A stretch of 64,000 nucleotides of DNA, taken from contig OV121081.1 of assembly GCA_921293015.1 (NCBI GenBank), positions 63,505,022 through 63,569,021 of the forward strand, given 5' to 3'. The translations under genes and the position numbers were made by a program. Within the stretch, counting starts at the first letter, position 1, and every line of letters starts with the position of its first letter. Source of the DNA: Phorcus lineatus. Lineage: Eukaryota; Mollusca; Gastropoda; Trochida; Trochidae. A model generated the notes under the pieces. The model was not told where the DNA came from, ran no database searches, and was given only the letters and a program-made list of their open reading frames with translations. Below are positions 1 through 10,988 of the stretch, in pieces.

Positions 1-1269
1 TAGTGCAAAACCAATTACCTTACGAAACCAATTGGCCATGTTTTTAACGATTTTCAGTAAGCTACCCTTTAACGTGGCTGCGTGATTTAACATATTGTAT
101 TCAGTAACGAATCTGGTTAGGAAAACGAGCAATGATGAAAATTTTGTTTTACAATGTTTACAAATCGCTTACTCTTGCATATGAATTGATGAGATTTGAT
201 AGATTGAATTTTATAGACAGATATTTTCATTGCTACTGCATGTAAGTGGCGGTATCTCATTTCACACAAGCTGTTTCATATTTCATATAGAAGTAGGAAT
301 TATTTCTTATATCATGCTAGAGTTTGTAGGTGAAGAGATAATGATTAACATTTTCATTGGAAGATTCACAAACACATTCACTAATAGTTCTTACAGATCT
401 ATTAACTTCATCTAAGATCACTGCATCATAGTTTGAGACGACTGTTTACAGCGTGACAAGATTGATTTACGTAATTAAGAACGGTGTAATTGTTTTATTC
501 AGACGTTATCAATAGAGATTTGAATTCACCAATTGCATAAGCATTCATGCAGTGTGTCAATGGATCAGCTTTTAAGCTTGCTTCTCTGTGGTCTGTAAAT
601 GGCAATGTATAAACTCATAGCCCATAAACTAAAAGTAGTGAGACGCGTATGTGACGCTCAATTGATAAGAAATGTTTCGATAAACTGATGATTATATCAA
701 AATCCCTTTGGTAATTAATTATGGACATATTTACGTCTCTTCGTTTGTCTGTTTTTCATAGCATTTCATTTGGCTTTTACAAGAGTCTAAATACCTACAA
801 TGATGATATAAGTAAGAATAATATATAATAGTTTTCAATGAAAATCGTACAACAGCCAAAATCACAAGTCTCGTATATGGAACCACCAAGTTACTATCAA
901 TCTGTAGGCTTTTGATCATCTTCAAACACAAAGTTTCTCTAAATCGTCGTGGTTATGTCTGATTTTCGATATTAATCCAGGTTCACAACTTTATTCATTG
1001 TGGCTATTCTACACAGATGGGCATTGAAACTATACTTGTCAGGAGCAATCAGTACTTCTTCACATTTGACGTAGTCCGACTGATAAGCATTGCCACATGT
1101 GAGTGAGGCCGACTTCAACAACACAATGTCGAAGGAAGCTATATTGGTGTAAACAATTTCATTACGTAAGCCAATTGGTGCCATTAGCCAGAGATCTTCG
1201 ATCTACATATCACCGGAACAGTAATTAGGAAAATTGTATTGAGTAAGGTCCGATACTGAGTGACTAATG
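1..1269. other. Non-genic stretch, left edge
   Basis: No reading frame, splice-site chain or RNA gene can be supported. The sequence is AT-rich with only short random frames on both strands. It ends at the start of the 27-bp minisatellite. Confidence 0.4.
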
Positions 1270-1278
1270 TTAATACTG

Positions 1279-1813
1279 CTCGATTACGTGTTGATCTATG
1301 ACTGTCCTCTTTACGTGTTGATCTATTACTGTCCTCTTTACGTGTTGATCTATGACTGTCCTCTTTACACGTTGATCTATGACTGTCCTCTTTACGTGTT
1401 GATCTATGACTGTCCTCTTTACGTGTTGATCTAATACTGTCCTCTTTACGTGTTGATCTATGACTGTCCACTTTACGTGTTGATCTAATACTGTCCTCTT
1501 TACGTGTTGATCTATGACTGTCCTCTTTACGTGTTGATCTAATACTGTCCTCTTTACGTGTTGATTTAATACTGTCCTCTTTGCGTGTTGATCTAATACT
1601 GTCCTCTTTACGTGTTGATCTAATACTGTCCTCTTTACGTGTTGATCTAATACTGTCCTCTTTACGTGTTGATCTATGACTGTCCACTTTACGTGTTGAT
1701 CTAATACTGTCCTCTTTACGTGTTGATCTATGACTGTCCACTTTACGTGTTGATCTAATACTGTCCTCTTTACGTGTTGATCTATGACTGTCCTCTTTAC
1801 GTGTTGATCTTGG
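1279..1813. repeat. 27-bp minisatellite, about 20 copies
   Basis: Tandem array of a 27-bp unit (plus-strand core TTTACGTGTTGATCTATGAC followed by TGTCCTC). Two main variants mix in the array, with ATGAC or AATAC after the GATCT. Because 27 is a multiple of three, the minus strand stays open for 216 codons (1184-1834), reading a nine-residue unit RSTRKEDSH or RSTRKEDSI. There is no homology, no splice context and no coding sequence around it, so I treat the frame as a by-product of the period, but a repetitive charged protein cannot be excluded. Confidence 0.9.
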
Positions 1814-1834
1814 TAATAAGCAGTACCTTAACAT

Positions 1835-3129
1835 TTGACGACACTCTGATCACGCCATGTCACGAAATGCTTTATTTAGTCCAGCTTACCAGAGATGCGT
1901 GTGTCATGGATTATCTGTCATGACATAGATGCGATAAAGATAGGATTCGGTGATGTATGGTTGCTTCTACTTCTACTAGCAGAATGTATCAATTTTGAAT
2001 ATCTATATAAAATTTAGATACACATGGAAATTCAAATTTTGGCCTCTATCAAAACTAGGAATAATTCACTTGTTACATACCCTCATTATATGTCTTGTCT
2101 TTTTGTCTACTCTGCTTGCATTGGACACTTTTTGTGAACGGTTTATACCAAAAAAGGACCTATCTTACACCCTCCAGTTTGCAGGGCACCTCATCTCTGA
2201 GACTTTTCATCATTTAACTTGACTCGACATGACTTGCGAACCAGTTAACAGGCTCTTTGTTTAAATGTATCAACGTTGCATGAAGTTTTATCAGAAAGTG
2301 CCAAGAGATCGAGATCGGCGTATAATGTTAAAGTCTTACGCCGCTTTAGACCCTGACCACAGCTTCCTGTTAACTTAAGTGAACAAGCGTCAGATTTTAC
2401 ATGAAGACTCAAACAGCCGACAGAAGACGTCATTCGACCTTTGACATTTCGATACACATGGCGTTTTCGAAAATGGCGAAACCCGAGACGCCCACTCATG
2501 GTGCTCAAGTAACACATTTTATTACTTTATAGACGTTTTTTCCTAAATGATATAAACATCGTCTAAAACATATTTCATCCATTTTCACAGTGAGCGGACA
2601 AAAGAAAGAGTTATTATTTTATAGATTTTTTTAGTTGTCTTAAAACGGTGCCAACCATAACTCACCGTGTGGTTATACATCCATTAGAGTGAATACATTC
2701 AAATCAAATGCACATTTACAATGGTCTTGCTTTAAAAAGTACTCGCTGTCACGATATTTGTTTGTCCATTACAAACTAATGTCATTGAATGACCACGATT
2801 CTCTAGTAGACATACCATAAACCAATTTAAACAATTCGAGTCTTACTTTGTTGTAACTTATGTTATGACATTTTTGGATTCTTTTCACCCAGGTCTTTTG
2901 AGTGCGAAAATGAGCCAAATGTATGTTTTAACTGCTGTTAAGTTGATATTTTCTCTTTAAGAAATTACTTTAAAAGCTGACTTATTTGATGCTATTTTAA
3001 TGACATCTTCCATGACTTGACATTATACAAGGAACTTTGGTCAGGAACAAAATGGATAGGTATTGAATACTCACTACCAGACGCTGCGTCTTGATGAGTA
3101 GCTGTGTAATTTAGCGTAGCGCATTTAGA
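1835..3129. other. Non-genic stretch
   Basis: Frames of up to 90 codons occur (for example 2245-2517 on the minus strand) but none shows a recognisable domain, codon bias or splice signals. A short stretch near 1928-1955 resembles part of the dispersed repeat at 3245-3585 (ATGCGATAAAGATA followed by ATTCGGT). Confidence 0.35.
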
Positions 3130-3238
3130 GCTGAGATGATTTGGGTGTTAACACCGCTTTCAACTTCACGTATCGTTGCAGGGAGTAAGCCCGCAAAACC
3201 ATTGTTGTAATGCATTGCGGATAAACCTGCGGGTGACG
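3130..3238 (+). repeat. Dispersed repeat, copy 1 (GCCCGCAA family)
   Basis: Shares blocks with 27855-27975: TTAACACCGCTTTCAA, then TTGCAGGGAG, AAGCCCGCAA, ACCATTG, TGCATTGCGG and AAACCTGCG in the same order. The two copies are diverged and differ by an internal length change. It resembles, from memory only, a repeat common in marine gastropod DNA. No protein is encoded. Confidence 0.6.
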
Positions 3239-3244
3239 TATGTT

Positions 3245-3585
3245 TAATATGAGCACATATGCATATATCAGTTTTCAGTTTCATATCAGTTTGTTGATTG
3301 TTAAGAAGTGAGTTGCAATAGATTTTCGTTGTAACGTCATGAAACCATTTCCGTGAATCCAGTCGTCATAGGGAAAGCAGGCCGTTTTCTAAATATTTTC
3401 ATGCGATAAAGATAAAATAGAATCGGTAATATAGAAATTGTTACAATGTCAAAAAGAAGTGTGTCATGAATAAATGACGTTTACGAAATGAATGAGGAAG
3501 AGTTTTATGGAACCTGCTCAGGTAAAACAAAATGTTTTACACATGTTTCGTAAAGGTCATATGACACACTTCCTCAGGTAATAAA
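3245..3585 (+). repeat. Dispersed repeat, copy 1 (ATATGAGCACAT family)
   Basis: A diverged relative lies at 60005-60385. Shared ordered blocks include AATATGAGCACAT, GCATATATCA, GCAGGC, ATAGAAT and TCATATGACAC followed by an AGTAATAA-like end. Inside this copy, GTGTGTCAT near 3460 and ATGACACAC near 3564 are inverted, suggesting a foldback or MITE-like origin. Confidence 0.5.
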
Positions 3586-4017
3586 AAAATTCGCATGTTT
3601 CGTAAAAAAACATATGACACGCTTAATCGGGTAAGAATCTTTATATTTTCTGATATTATCTTGATCTAAATCGGTTCAAAAGTGAAAGACTTCTTTTATT
3701 GCCTGGGATACCCGAGATGTTAAATATAAACATTTCCCCAACTGCACAATCAAGCTTGATTTAACCAATCAGAATGCGGTTTTTCAAGTTGAATATGCTT
3801 TAATTTTAGAAAAGGTTAGATAAAAGAAGATAAAATCCACGTTCAGATATCAGATGTAAAAAAAACTGTCAATCATTACATGAAGGCGAAGTTAAGTAAA
3901 ATTCATCTTCAGTTTTTAAGTAATTCAATACATCTAATATAAAATGACAAATTGATATTTTGCGTACTGTAAAGCACTGTAAAACTGTATCAAAGACAGC
4001 GACCAATACTACGACTA

Positions 4018-4475
4018 TTTATTCTCTGTTCTACATGTCATATGACACTGTAATCTTATTCTCTGTTCTACATGCACGTATGACATTGTAATCTTATCGT
4101 CTGTTCTACATGTCATATGACACTGTAATCTTATTCTCTGTTCTACATGTACGTATGACATTGTAATCTTATCGTCTGTTCTACATGTCATATGACACTG
4201 TAATCTTATTCTCTGTTCTACATGTACGTATGACATTGTAATCTTATCGTCTGTTCTACATGTCATATGACACTGTAATCTTATTCTCTGTTCTACATGT
4301 ACGTATGACATTGTAATCTTATTCTCTGTTCTACATGTCATATGACACTGTAATCTTATTCTCTATTCTACATGTACGTATGACATTGTAATCTTATCGT
4401 CTGTTCTACATGTCATATGACACTGTGATCTTATTCTCTATTCTACATGTACGTATGACATTGTAATCTAACTCT
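4018..4475. repeat. 75-bp composite minisatellite (37+38 bp half-units)
   Basis: About twelve half-units alternate between two types: TCTGTTCTACATGTCATATG and TCTGTTCTACATGTACGTAT, each followed by ACA(C/T)TGTAATCTTAT. The 75-bp dimer keeps a minus-strand frame open for 108 codons (4015-4341) with a 25-residue period; no start or splice context supports translation. The alternation suggests a 37-bp unit that duplicated, diverged, then amplified as a dimer. Confidence 0.88.
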
Positions 4476-5407
4476 TAGGTTAGCAACTGTTTGAGTTTAC
4501 AGAAATTAAGTTCAAGTTTGCTCATATGTCGTTTCGATCTGACACCGTTCAAAATTATCCCATACTCCAAGATCAAATACCCGGAAGTTTAAAGAACCAA
4601 AGAGGGGATGTTAACAATGTGTCAACATCTGATTGATTAAATTGTCTAATATAACTTCTTGAAATATGAATTATTAAAATGACTTCGGCTGAAACCTCAT
4701 TTTAGAAAACTAATCCTTTGTCGTGATAAGGTCGGAGTTATAACGGTGTAACTGCTGACATGTTGGTGATATAGGTGCAGCAGGAATAAGTTAATTTGTC
4801 ATCTTCTTCCTGCCTTATGTGAAATATGTACATTGTCGCAGATCATTGTCAAATAACAACGCTAAGTTTAACTACATATTATATTTCAAGCTGGTTATGT
4901 GCACATTGAAGCCTTTCGAAATCCAACGATGACGGCGGGGCTCCTGTCAAATATATTTTCTCTATTCTTATGACTTTCTGTATATCGAAGGTTTTAATCG
5001 TGTCAGAAAGTTGAACATAATCTTTCAAAAGCTAACACCTCGTTTGATTTATTACACATTATATCGTAAATAGTGAAGTTTATCAACTTTCACTCAAAAG
5101 GAAATTGTAAATGATAGATATAAGTATCTATCTAATTAGAATTTCCCCTTCCTTATATCAATAGCTTTTAGAAATGACATTATCCACATTGCCAAAATTA
5201 TAGAAATCGCGGACTTCCTGACTGAAATCTCAAATTCTGCGAGATGACATCTGTACCTTTGTATCATCAATTCTTGTTTTAACTTCATAGTAATGGCGTA
5301 TTGGGAACTGTTCTCAGAAAGGTGCGTACGTGTAAAAAAAACTCGGTGATACATCGATTTGAAATGAACTTTTTATCACGGGACAACTGCTCAAGACGAA
5401 GAAGAAT

Positions 5408-5541
5408 AAGTTCTTGTGGATAGTCAACTTCTTTATTGCCATCGTGGAATCATATATATCACTTGCTTGAAAACGGTGTTAGTTTCTACACCGAAACGTC
5501 GCAATTCGTGCAATAAAGAAGTTGACTATCCATAAGAACTT
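5408..5541. mobile_element. Short hairpin MITE, copy 1
   Basis: Two 32-bp arms, 5408-5439 and 5510-5541, are inverted copies with one mismatch (core AGTCAACTTCTTTATTGC). The 70-bp centre carries CACCGAAACGTCGC. A related hairpin with the same arm core and a similar centre lies at 61512-61597. No coding capacity; the target duplication was not determined. Confidence 0.65.
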
Positions 5542-5706
5542 GTTCCTCTTTATCAATCCAGCTTCTAAAATGCACCTTAAAGATGCCCAAGACGAAGTGA
5601 TTTTCTTCTTTAATCACACAAAAAAACATGTCTTGAGGTGAAGAGGTGATTATAAAGACTTCTGGTCGTTATGGGTGTAGTATCTTACATACAGGATATA
5701 TATCGT

Positions 5707-5943
5707 CATTTACAACTCCATTAATCTCAACACGTCATTTAAAACTCCATTAATCTCAACACGTCCTTTACAACTCCATTAATCTCAACACGTCCTTTAC
5801 AACACACCATTTACAACTCCATTAATCTCAAGACGTCATTTACAACTCCATTAATCTCAAGACGTCATTTACAACTCCATTAATCTCAACACGTCATTTA
5901 CAACTCCATTAATCTCAACACGTCATTTACAACTCCATTAATC
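5707..5943. repeat. 29-bp minisatellite, about 8 copies
   Basis: Tandem copies of a 29-bp unit, TTTACAACTCCATTAATCTC plus AACACGTCA, with an A/G variant in the AACACG part and one interrupted unit near 5800. The period is not a multiple of three and no frame is kept open. Confidence 0.88.
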
Positions 5944-6551
5944 CTCTGCATTCATCAGATGATTATATGAACAATAATCTTAACCGATTTAAAGTTAGTT
6001 TAGTTAAGTTAGTTAGAATTGGATGTAAGTTATTGCAGTCGACATTGTTTAGGATGTGAGATATGAACAATGAATAGAGCAAAGTCGTGATTTTGAGAAC
6101 CTTGCTAAATGGCACTTGTCCGCCCTAAAGGCTTTTAGTAAAGGGGAGGTTTGTTTTTAAGTGTAACTATATTTTATATACTTTTAAATATCGATAATTT
6201 TTAATTTCCTGTGATCAAATCGCACTGATGGCTTTTTAGCCTCATCGCTGATTGGCTAAAGAGTGAAGGTCACCTGATGAATTAAGCTAAAAAGTGACGT
6301 GGCATGGTAGGAGTATTTTAGGTTCCTGTCGACGTCAATGACTTGTGTGTGATGTCATGTGATTGGCGATGATGACAAAAGCAATGTGATAGATGTACTC
6401 TTTTGGATTGACCGCTGACCTAAAGGATATCGCTTGATCTCACAAAAAGATAGTTCCTGTTGTTCGAGCACTGTGAGCAGAAATGATGACACATGGTTGT
6501 AATCGTTCAATGCCCTTTCAGCGAGAAATAAATTATCATTTTTTATTTTGT

Positions 6552-6582
<31 letters not shown>

Positions 6583-9500
6583 CCATCTATCTAGCATGTA
6601 AAAGGTAAAATATGCACCGACAACTGTTGATTAACAGTGTTGAGTGATTGACAACTACGTGTAATAAGTGTCAAATGATGATTAATTAGCAAGTCGCGAT
6701 ACTTTGATGTGATAGTAATTAGTGTCTTTACAAGCTTTTTAAGAGTAAGAGGATAAATGTATTCAGTGATTAGATTCCTGATTCAGTTTTACCTAAGTTG
6801 CATTCAGTAGGGTTTTACACGAGTAATAGGATGGGTGATTCGATAATTAGAACTCCATGTGGTATCTTGATGTGATCTTATCATCGAGCGCCTTTCCGTT
6901 AAACATATGATGATATTGTAAAGTAATGTTTCATTAATTTTGATAACTTTTTACGCCACACGTTAAATTCTTCTATTGACAGAGTTCCTAAAAGGATAAC
7001 CTATTACTGGATTCTTCGCATTTTTCATGCAATCCGCCCCAATTATAATCTTTTTTTCTAAAGGTGATTAAGAGTCGCTATGTGAATTATGGCTTTGACG
7101 CTCCCGTGATACCATATGAAGTTAGTTATTTTAGTTTTATTTACCTTACACAACTTGTATCTTCAACGGAATATGTTAAATGCATGTACATGGATGATAT
7201 ATGTCTCCTTGACAAATACCACGTTTATATGATCGAGTGATGATGAAATGAGCGGTAGATCCCGAAATGAAACAAACAACGTATTTGTCAAGGGACGACA
7301 GATAAACTATTTATGTCGAAATTGACATTTTTGAGTATTTGCGTCCTAATAAGATTGTAACAGAATGCTGAGTCAAATCATAACATTGGTCTGATGATTT
7401 CATGCGATTGTGTAGCGATAAACTTTAGCCACTTTAGCCAGATAAAGGGTTTACTTCACTGATACAGTCCAGTATTTATCCCTCAATCATATGCTCTAAG
7501 AGTTCGTTTATGTTTTCAAGTATAAGTAAAAAAACCATATACGTTTTCAGATGCCAAAGTTTTACGGCCCTATATATAAATAGAGGTTATTTGCAAATCC
7601 CCGGTAAAAGAAGGTAAAAAGATCAAAGATAACATTTTAGTTGACATTGTTTATAAGGTAATCTTACTTGTTTTGATGTAAATAGTACGTGTAATTCTAA
7701 ATTTATCAATGATTGTCATTTTGCGAACTGAGATAATAAAATGAAATGTTTTGAATGCATATCATCATAATTAGGTTTTGATACGCTCGTATGAAGGCAA
7801 ACAATGTATACAATGATGGGGGAGAATCTCTTCAACTTTGCCACTAGCTGTATAGCAATGTTGGATGGTAACAAGAAACGTTTCATTGTCTTAATACTTT
7901 ATGGTTTTGTCCAACACCATTTTTTCTTTCTTAAGAAAGAAATTCCTTTGACATCTTTGGCCCCAAAAGCTCTTTATCACTTTCATCTACTGAGTTTTGC
8001 TATGTGAACGACAATACTCTCTCCTGACCCCTGATAGCAGCTGTTCAAATTTCCATTTAAAAATTGTTGTTAAGTTTTAGAAATGAAATGTTGTAGTTTA
8101 TTTAAGAGTCACCAAAGGTTATTAACACCTCCTAGCTACGATAAGGGCGGGGAAACGAGATCACCAAGTCAAATTTAAAGTAGTTACCGCCTCCAACTGT
8201 ACCACGTCATCTCCTTCAAACTCTTGACCACACGAATCCCATTCCCGTCACAAAAACGTAAGCTTATTTTCATTCACAAAAACCGCAAGCGCCAATAAAA
8301 CTTGTCATTGTAAACACAGACTTTTATTTGGTTTTTGGAATCAGGTTTAATTTTGAATTTAAAAACCCTATGATTGCGTGTTCGCCCCATATTTGTAAAA
8401 AGTTTAAAAGCTGAAATATCGTGCACAGCTTTTCAAAGTTTCAATATCTTTGTTTTCAAGCTTCGTTGAGATATAGGAAGACTTCATAACAATATTATTT
8501 GATATTTTGCAACGTTTGATGTTACGGTATAGATCATTGATGATTGAAACCGTTTGAAGGATCCGTTCGCCATTTTGAAATCCCCCAGAGAGAGCTAACT
8601 CCACAAAATCATGGTATTACATGGTTGCAAAATGTAATCCATAAGATATTCGCAATTGCATTGAAAATTCAAACTAACGTTTTCACAAATGGCGGTTTGA
8701 GGTTGTATCATTCCAGAATTATTCCAATGCAAGAACATCAGTCGAATGGTTTGTACATTATAAAGCAGCTGATAAGCACTAAGCTAACATCCCAAGTCCG
8801 TACATTCTGTTTTTAATGAAAAGAGCGTGGTGGATCGAGTGCAAAGTGCATTGCGTGCCCTACATTTCATCATAATTAAAAGGTTCAGTATTGTAATTGT
8901 GCTTAGTGAAGGTTTTTGCACGATACCCAACATTTGTTAAGATAATCCATTATTCAGGTTCAGAAGTATGATTGTATTTCCTGAGCAATGAAATTTATCA
9001 TAACATACAAATTGAAGAATGGATACAGAAAATAGATGGTTTTTTTTTAGCTGAGTCGAATTCATTGACGGCCCGGGGAGTTAATTTCCGTATTATGTTA
9101 ATCGAAAACTTATATTGGGTAAGGATAGGTGAAAATATTGCCTGGTTATTTCTATGGAAATACGTACCCCATTGTTTGGAATTAGGTTCCAGGTGTCCCA
9201 GTTGTATGTGTATATATATATACCGTTGCCTTGTTACACATTCGAAGATGGGGTCATTTCCCCAAGCATGGTGTTATATCAAAATTTGTTATAAAGGATT
9301 ATATATAAAGTAGGTAGGAGAAAACAAAGGCATGGCTTTGCCGATGGACTACATATATAAACTACGTGTCATAACGGATCAAGTGTCAAAACAATATGCA
9401 TCAAATGGCATTGCATTTTTTCTCTTTAAATGGTTAAGGGAAAGTTTTAAAATTCCATTCGAAATGCTTAATTGTTATACACATCAATATTGTGATCTTA

Positions 9501-9880
9501 CTACCAACATTCGCGTTGTTGTCATAATTTATTACGTACTAAGCATTTTGAGAAAGTAAACATTATTTAATTTAATTGTTGTTTTGCATTTTAGCACTAA
9601 AACGCTACCGATACTTTTTCTGCTTCACGTAAGACCACATTCTTTCCCAATTCAGGTAGGTAAAAAACTCCTACACTGACCTCTGTCTTATTTGAGCACT
9701 TCTCGGACTTCCAGGAGATTCCTCCAGCGGAATCGGTCTGCAATAGTCCACTGAGCGAACTACTGAGACAAGGGACAGTGATATTTCCCTTTGGTTCTAT
9801 CTATGTTGATGCAAATGTACACATCACATGTCAGAAATAATAATCATGTATTAAAAAAGCAATCTAAACCCCGTTTCTTA
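5944..9880. other. Non-genic stretch upstream of the GPCR
   Basis: No supportable gene. A short ATC/ATG trinucleotide run lies at about 6550-6580. Frames at 8544-8816, 8972-9313 and 9332-9559 have no recognisable domain. The 5' untranslated exon or exons of the GPCR should lie somewhere in or left of this region, because its coding exon begins with a splice acceptor, but I cannot place them. Confidence 0.35.
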
Positions 9881-9905
9881 TTTCATATTTCAGAGAATCA
9901 TCACC

Positions 9906-10988
9906 ATGAATAATAGCTCCTTGGAGTCGAACCTGACCCATGAGACAGCAACTATCAAACCCATCAACGACATGGAGCTCATCAAGTTCGTGCTGGCTGT
10001 GATGGGTGTGGTGGGGAACACTCTGGCCGCCATTGTGTGGGCAGACGACAGACGGAAGTCCTCCTCTTCCCTCTTCCTTCTGTGTCTCTCGCTCTTCGAC
10101 CTGGCCTACCTCGGGGGAGTCGTCGTCTCTCTGCTCCTCTACTTTGAGAGATTCACCAACCTCAACATCCCCATTCTCAGCGTTAAGATCATCAACAATG
10201 TAGCCTCCATTTTGTACAACTCTGCTTTATGCGGCTCCAGTTTGTCCACTATGGCCATCACTGCCGAGAGGTACATAGCGGTGGTGAAACCCCTGAAAGT
10301 TATTGTCGTCTGCTCGAGAAAGCGCGCCAAAGTGGTTGTTGGTGGAATACTGGTTGTGTGCGCAGTGTACGCCGCTCTGTATGGGCTTTATGTCTTTATG
10401 ATTGTCATTCCCGTGCTTGAAACAGCCGCCAGTTCAAACGCCAGCCATTGTACTCAAGGATCAAACAATACTAATATTTGCACCTCGGGTAACCTCGTCA
10501 GATGGATTGTCAAATTCGAGTATGACCTTACCCTCATCATTGGTCAAGCTCTGCTCATATATATTTTGCCTTGGGTCACTATTCTCGTCTTGAACATCCT
10601 ACTCCTGAAGGAAATGGCGACTGCAGATTTCGGATCCAAATTCCGGTCATCTGCACGACGGCAGCTTGAGAAACGTCTGGTGCTATCTGTAATGGCGGTG
10701 TGCGCTCTGTCTCTCATCAGCCATCCTGTGGGTTTTGTTGGTCTCATGTTGCCTCTCTTTGTTCAAGGACGTTCTACAAGGTCACTCTCCTACCTGTTCC
10801 ATACATGGAATATTTTAAAACTTGTTAACAGCGGAGCCAACTTTCTCTTTTATTCCACCATCAGCACCCAGTTTAGACGCACGTTGGTGAAGAAGTGTAA
10901 ATGTTGGTACAGGAGACATGATTGGAAACCGTATTCCTTTTCTGCAGCAAGCTCCACGTCTGAGACCATCATCGTGTGTAACAATTAA
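9906..10988 (+). CDS. Rhodopsin-family (class A) GPCR, neuropeptide/FMRFamide-receptor-like
   Basis: The 360-residue uninterrupted frame encodes a seven-helix plasma-membrane receptor expected to signal through G proteins. The N-terminus (1-22) has glycosylation sequons at N2, N3 and N9. TM1 (about 25-47) carries GN (N38); TM2 has LSLFD (D65); TM3 ends in ERY (121-123), a conservative form of DRY; TM5 has P222; TM6 has SHP (272-274) in place of CWxP; TM7 has NFLFY (312-316) in place of NPxxY. C331 and C333 near helix 8 could be palmitoylated and the tail is Ser/Thr-rich. The usual disulphide Cys at the top of TM3 is not obvious, although the second loop has C182 and C192. ATTTCAG at 9888-9894 looks like an acceptor 11 bp before the ATG, so the 5' UTR is probably spliced while the coding part is one exon. 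The overall pattern fits the expanded FMRFamide/neuropeptide receptor-like set of lophotrochozoans; the ligand is unknown. Confidence 0.92.
   Translation: MNNSSLESNLTHETATIKPINDMELIKFVLAVMGVVGNTLAAIVWADDRRKSSSSLFLLCLSLFDLAYLGGVVVSLLLYFERFTNLNIPILSVKIINNVASILYNSALCGSSLSTMAITAERYIAVVKPLKVIVVCSRKRAKVVVGGILVVCAVYAALYGLYVFMIVIPVLETAASSNASHCTQGSNNTNICTSGNLVRWIVKFEYDLTLIIGQALLIYILPWVTILVLNILLLKEMATADFGSKFRSSARRQLEKRLVLSVMAVCALSLISHPVGFVGLMLPLFVQGRSTRSLSYLFHTWNILKLVNSGANFLFYSTISTQFRRTLVKKCKCWYRRHDWKPYSFSAASSTSETIIVCNN

Noticed and set aside
1184-4341. Tandem repeats as CRISPR arrays
   Set aside because: Units are contiguous without unique spacers and the genome is clearly eukaryotic.
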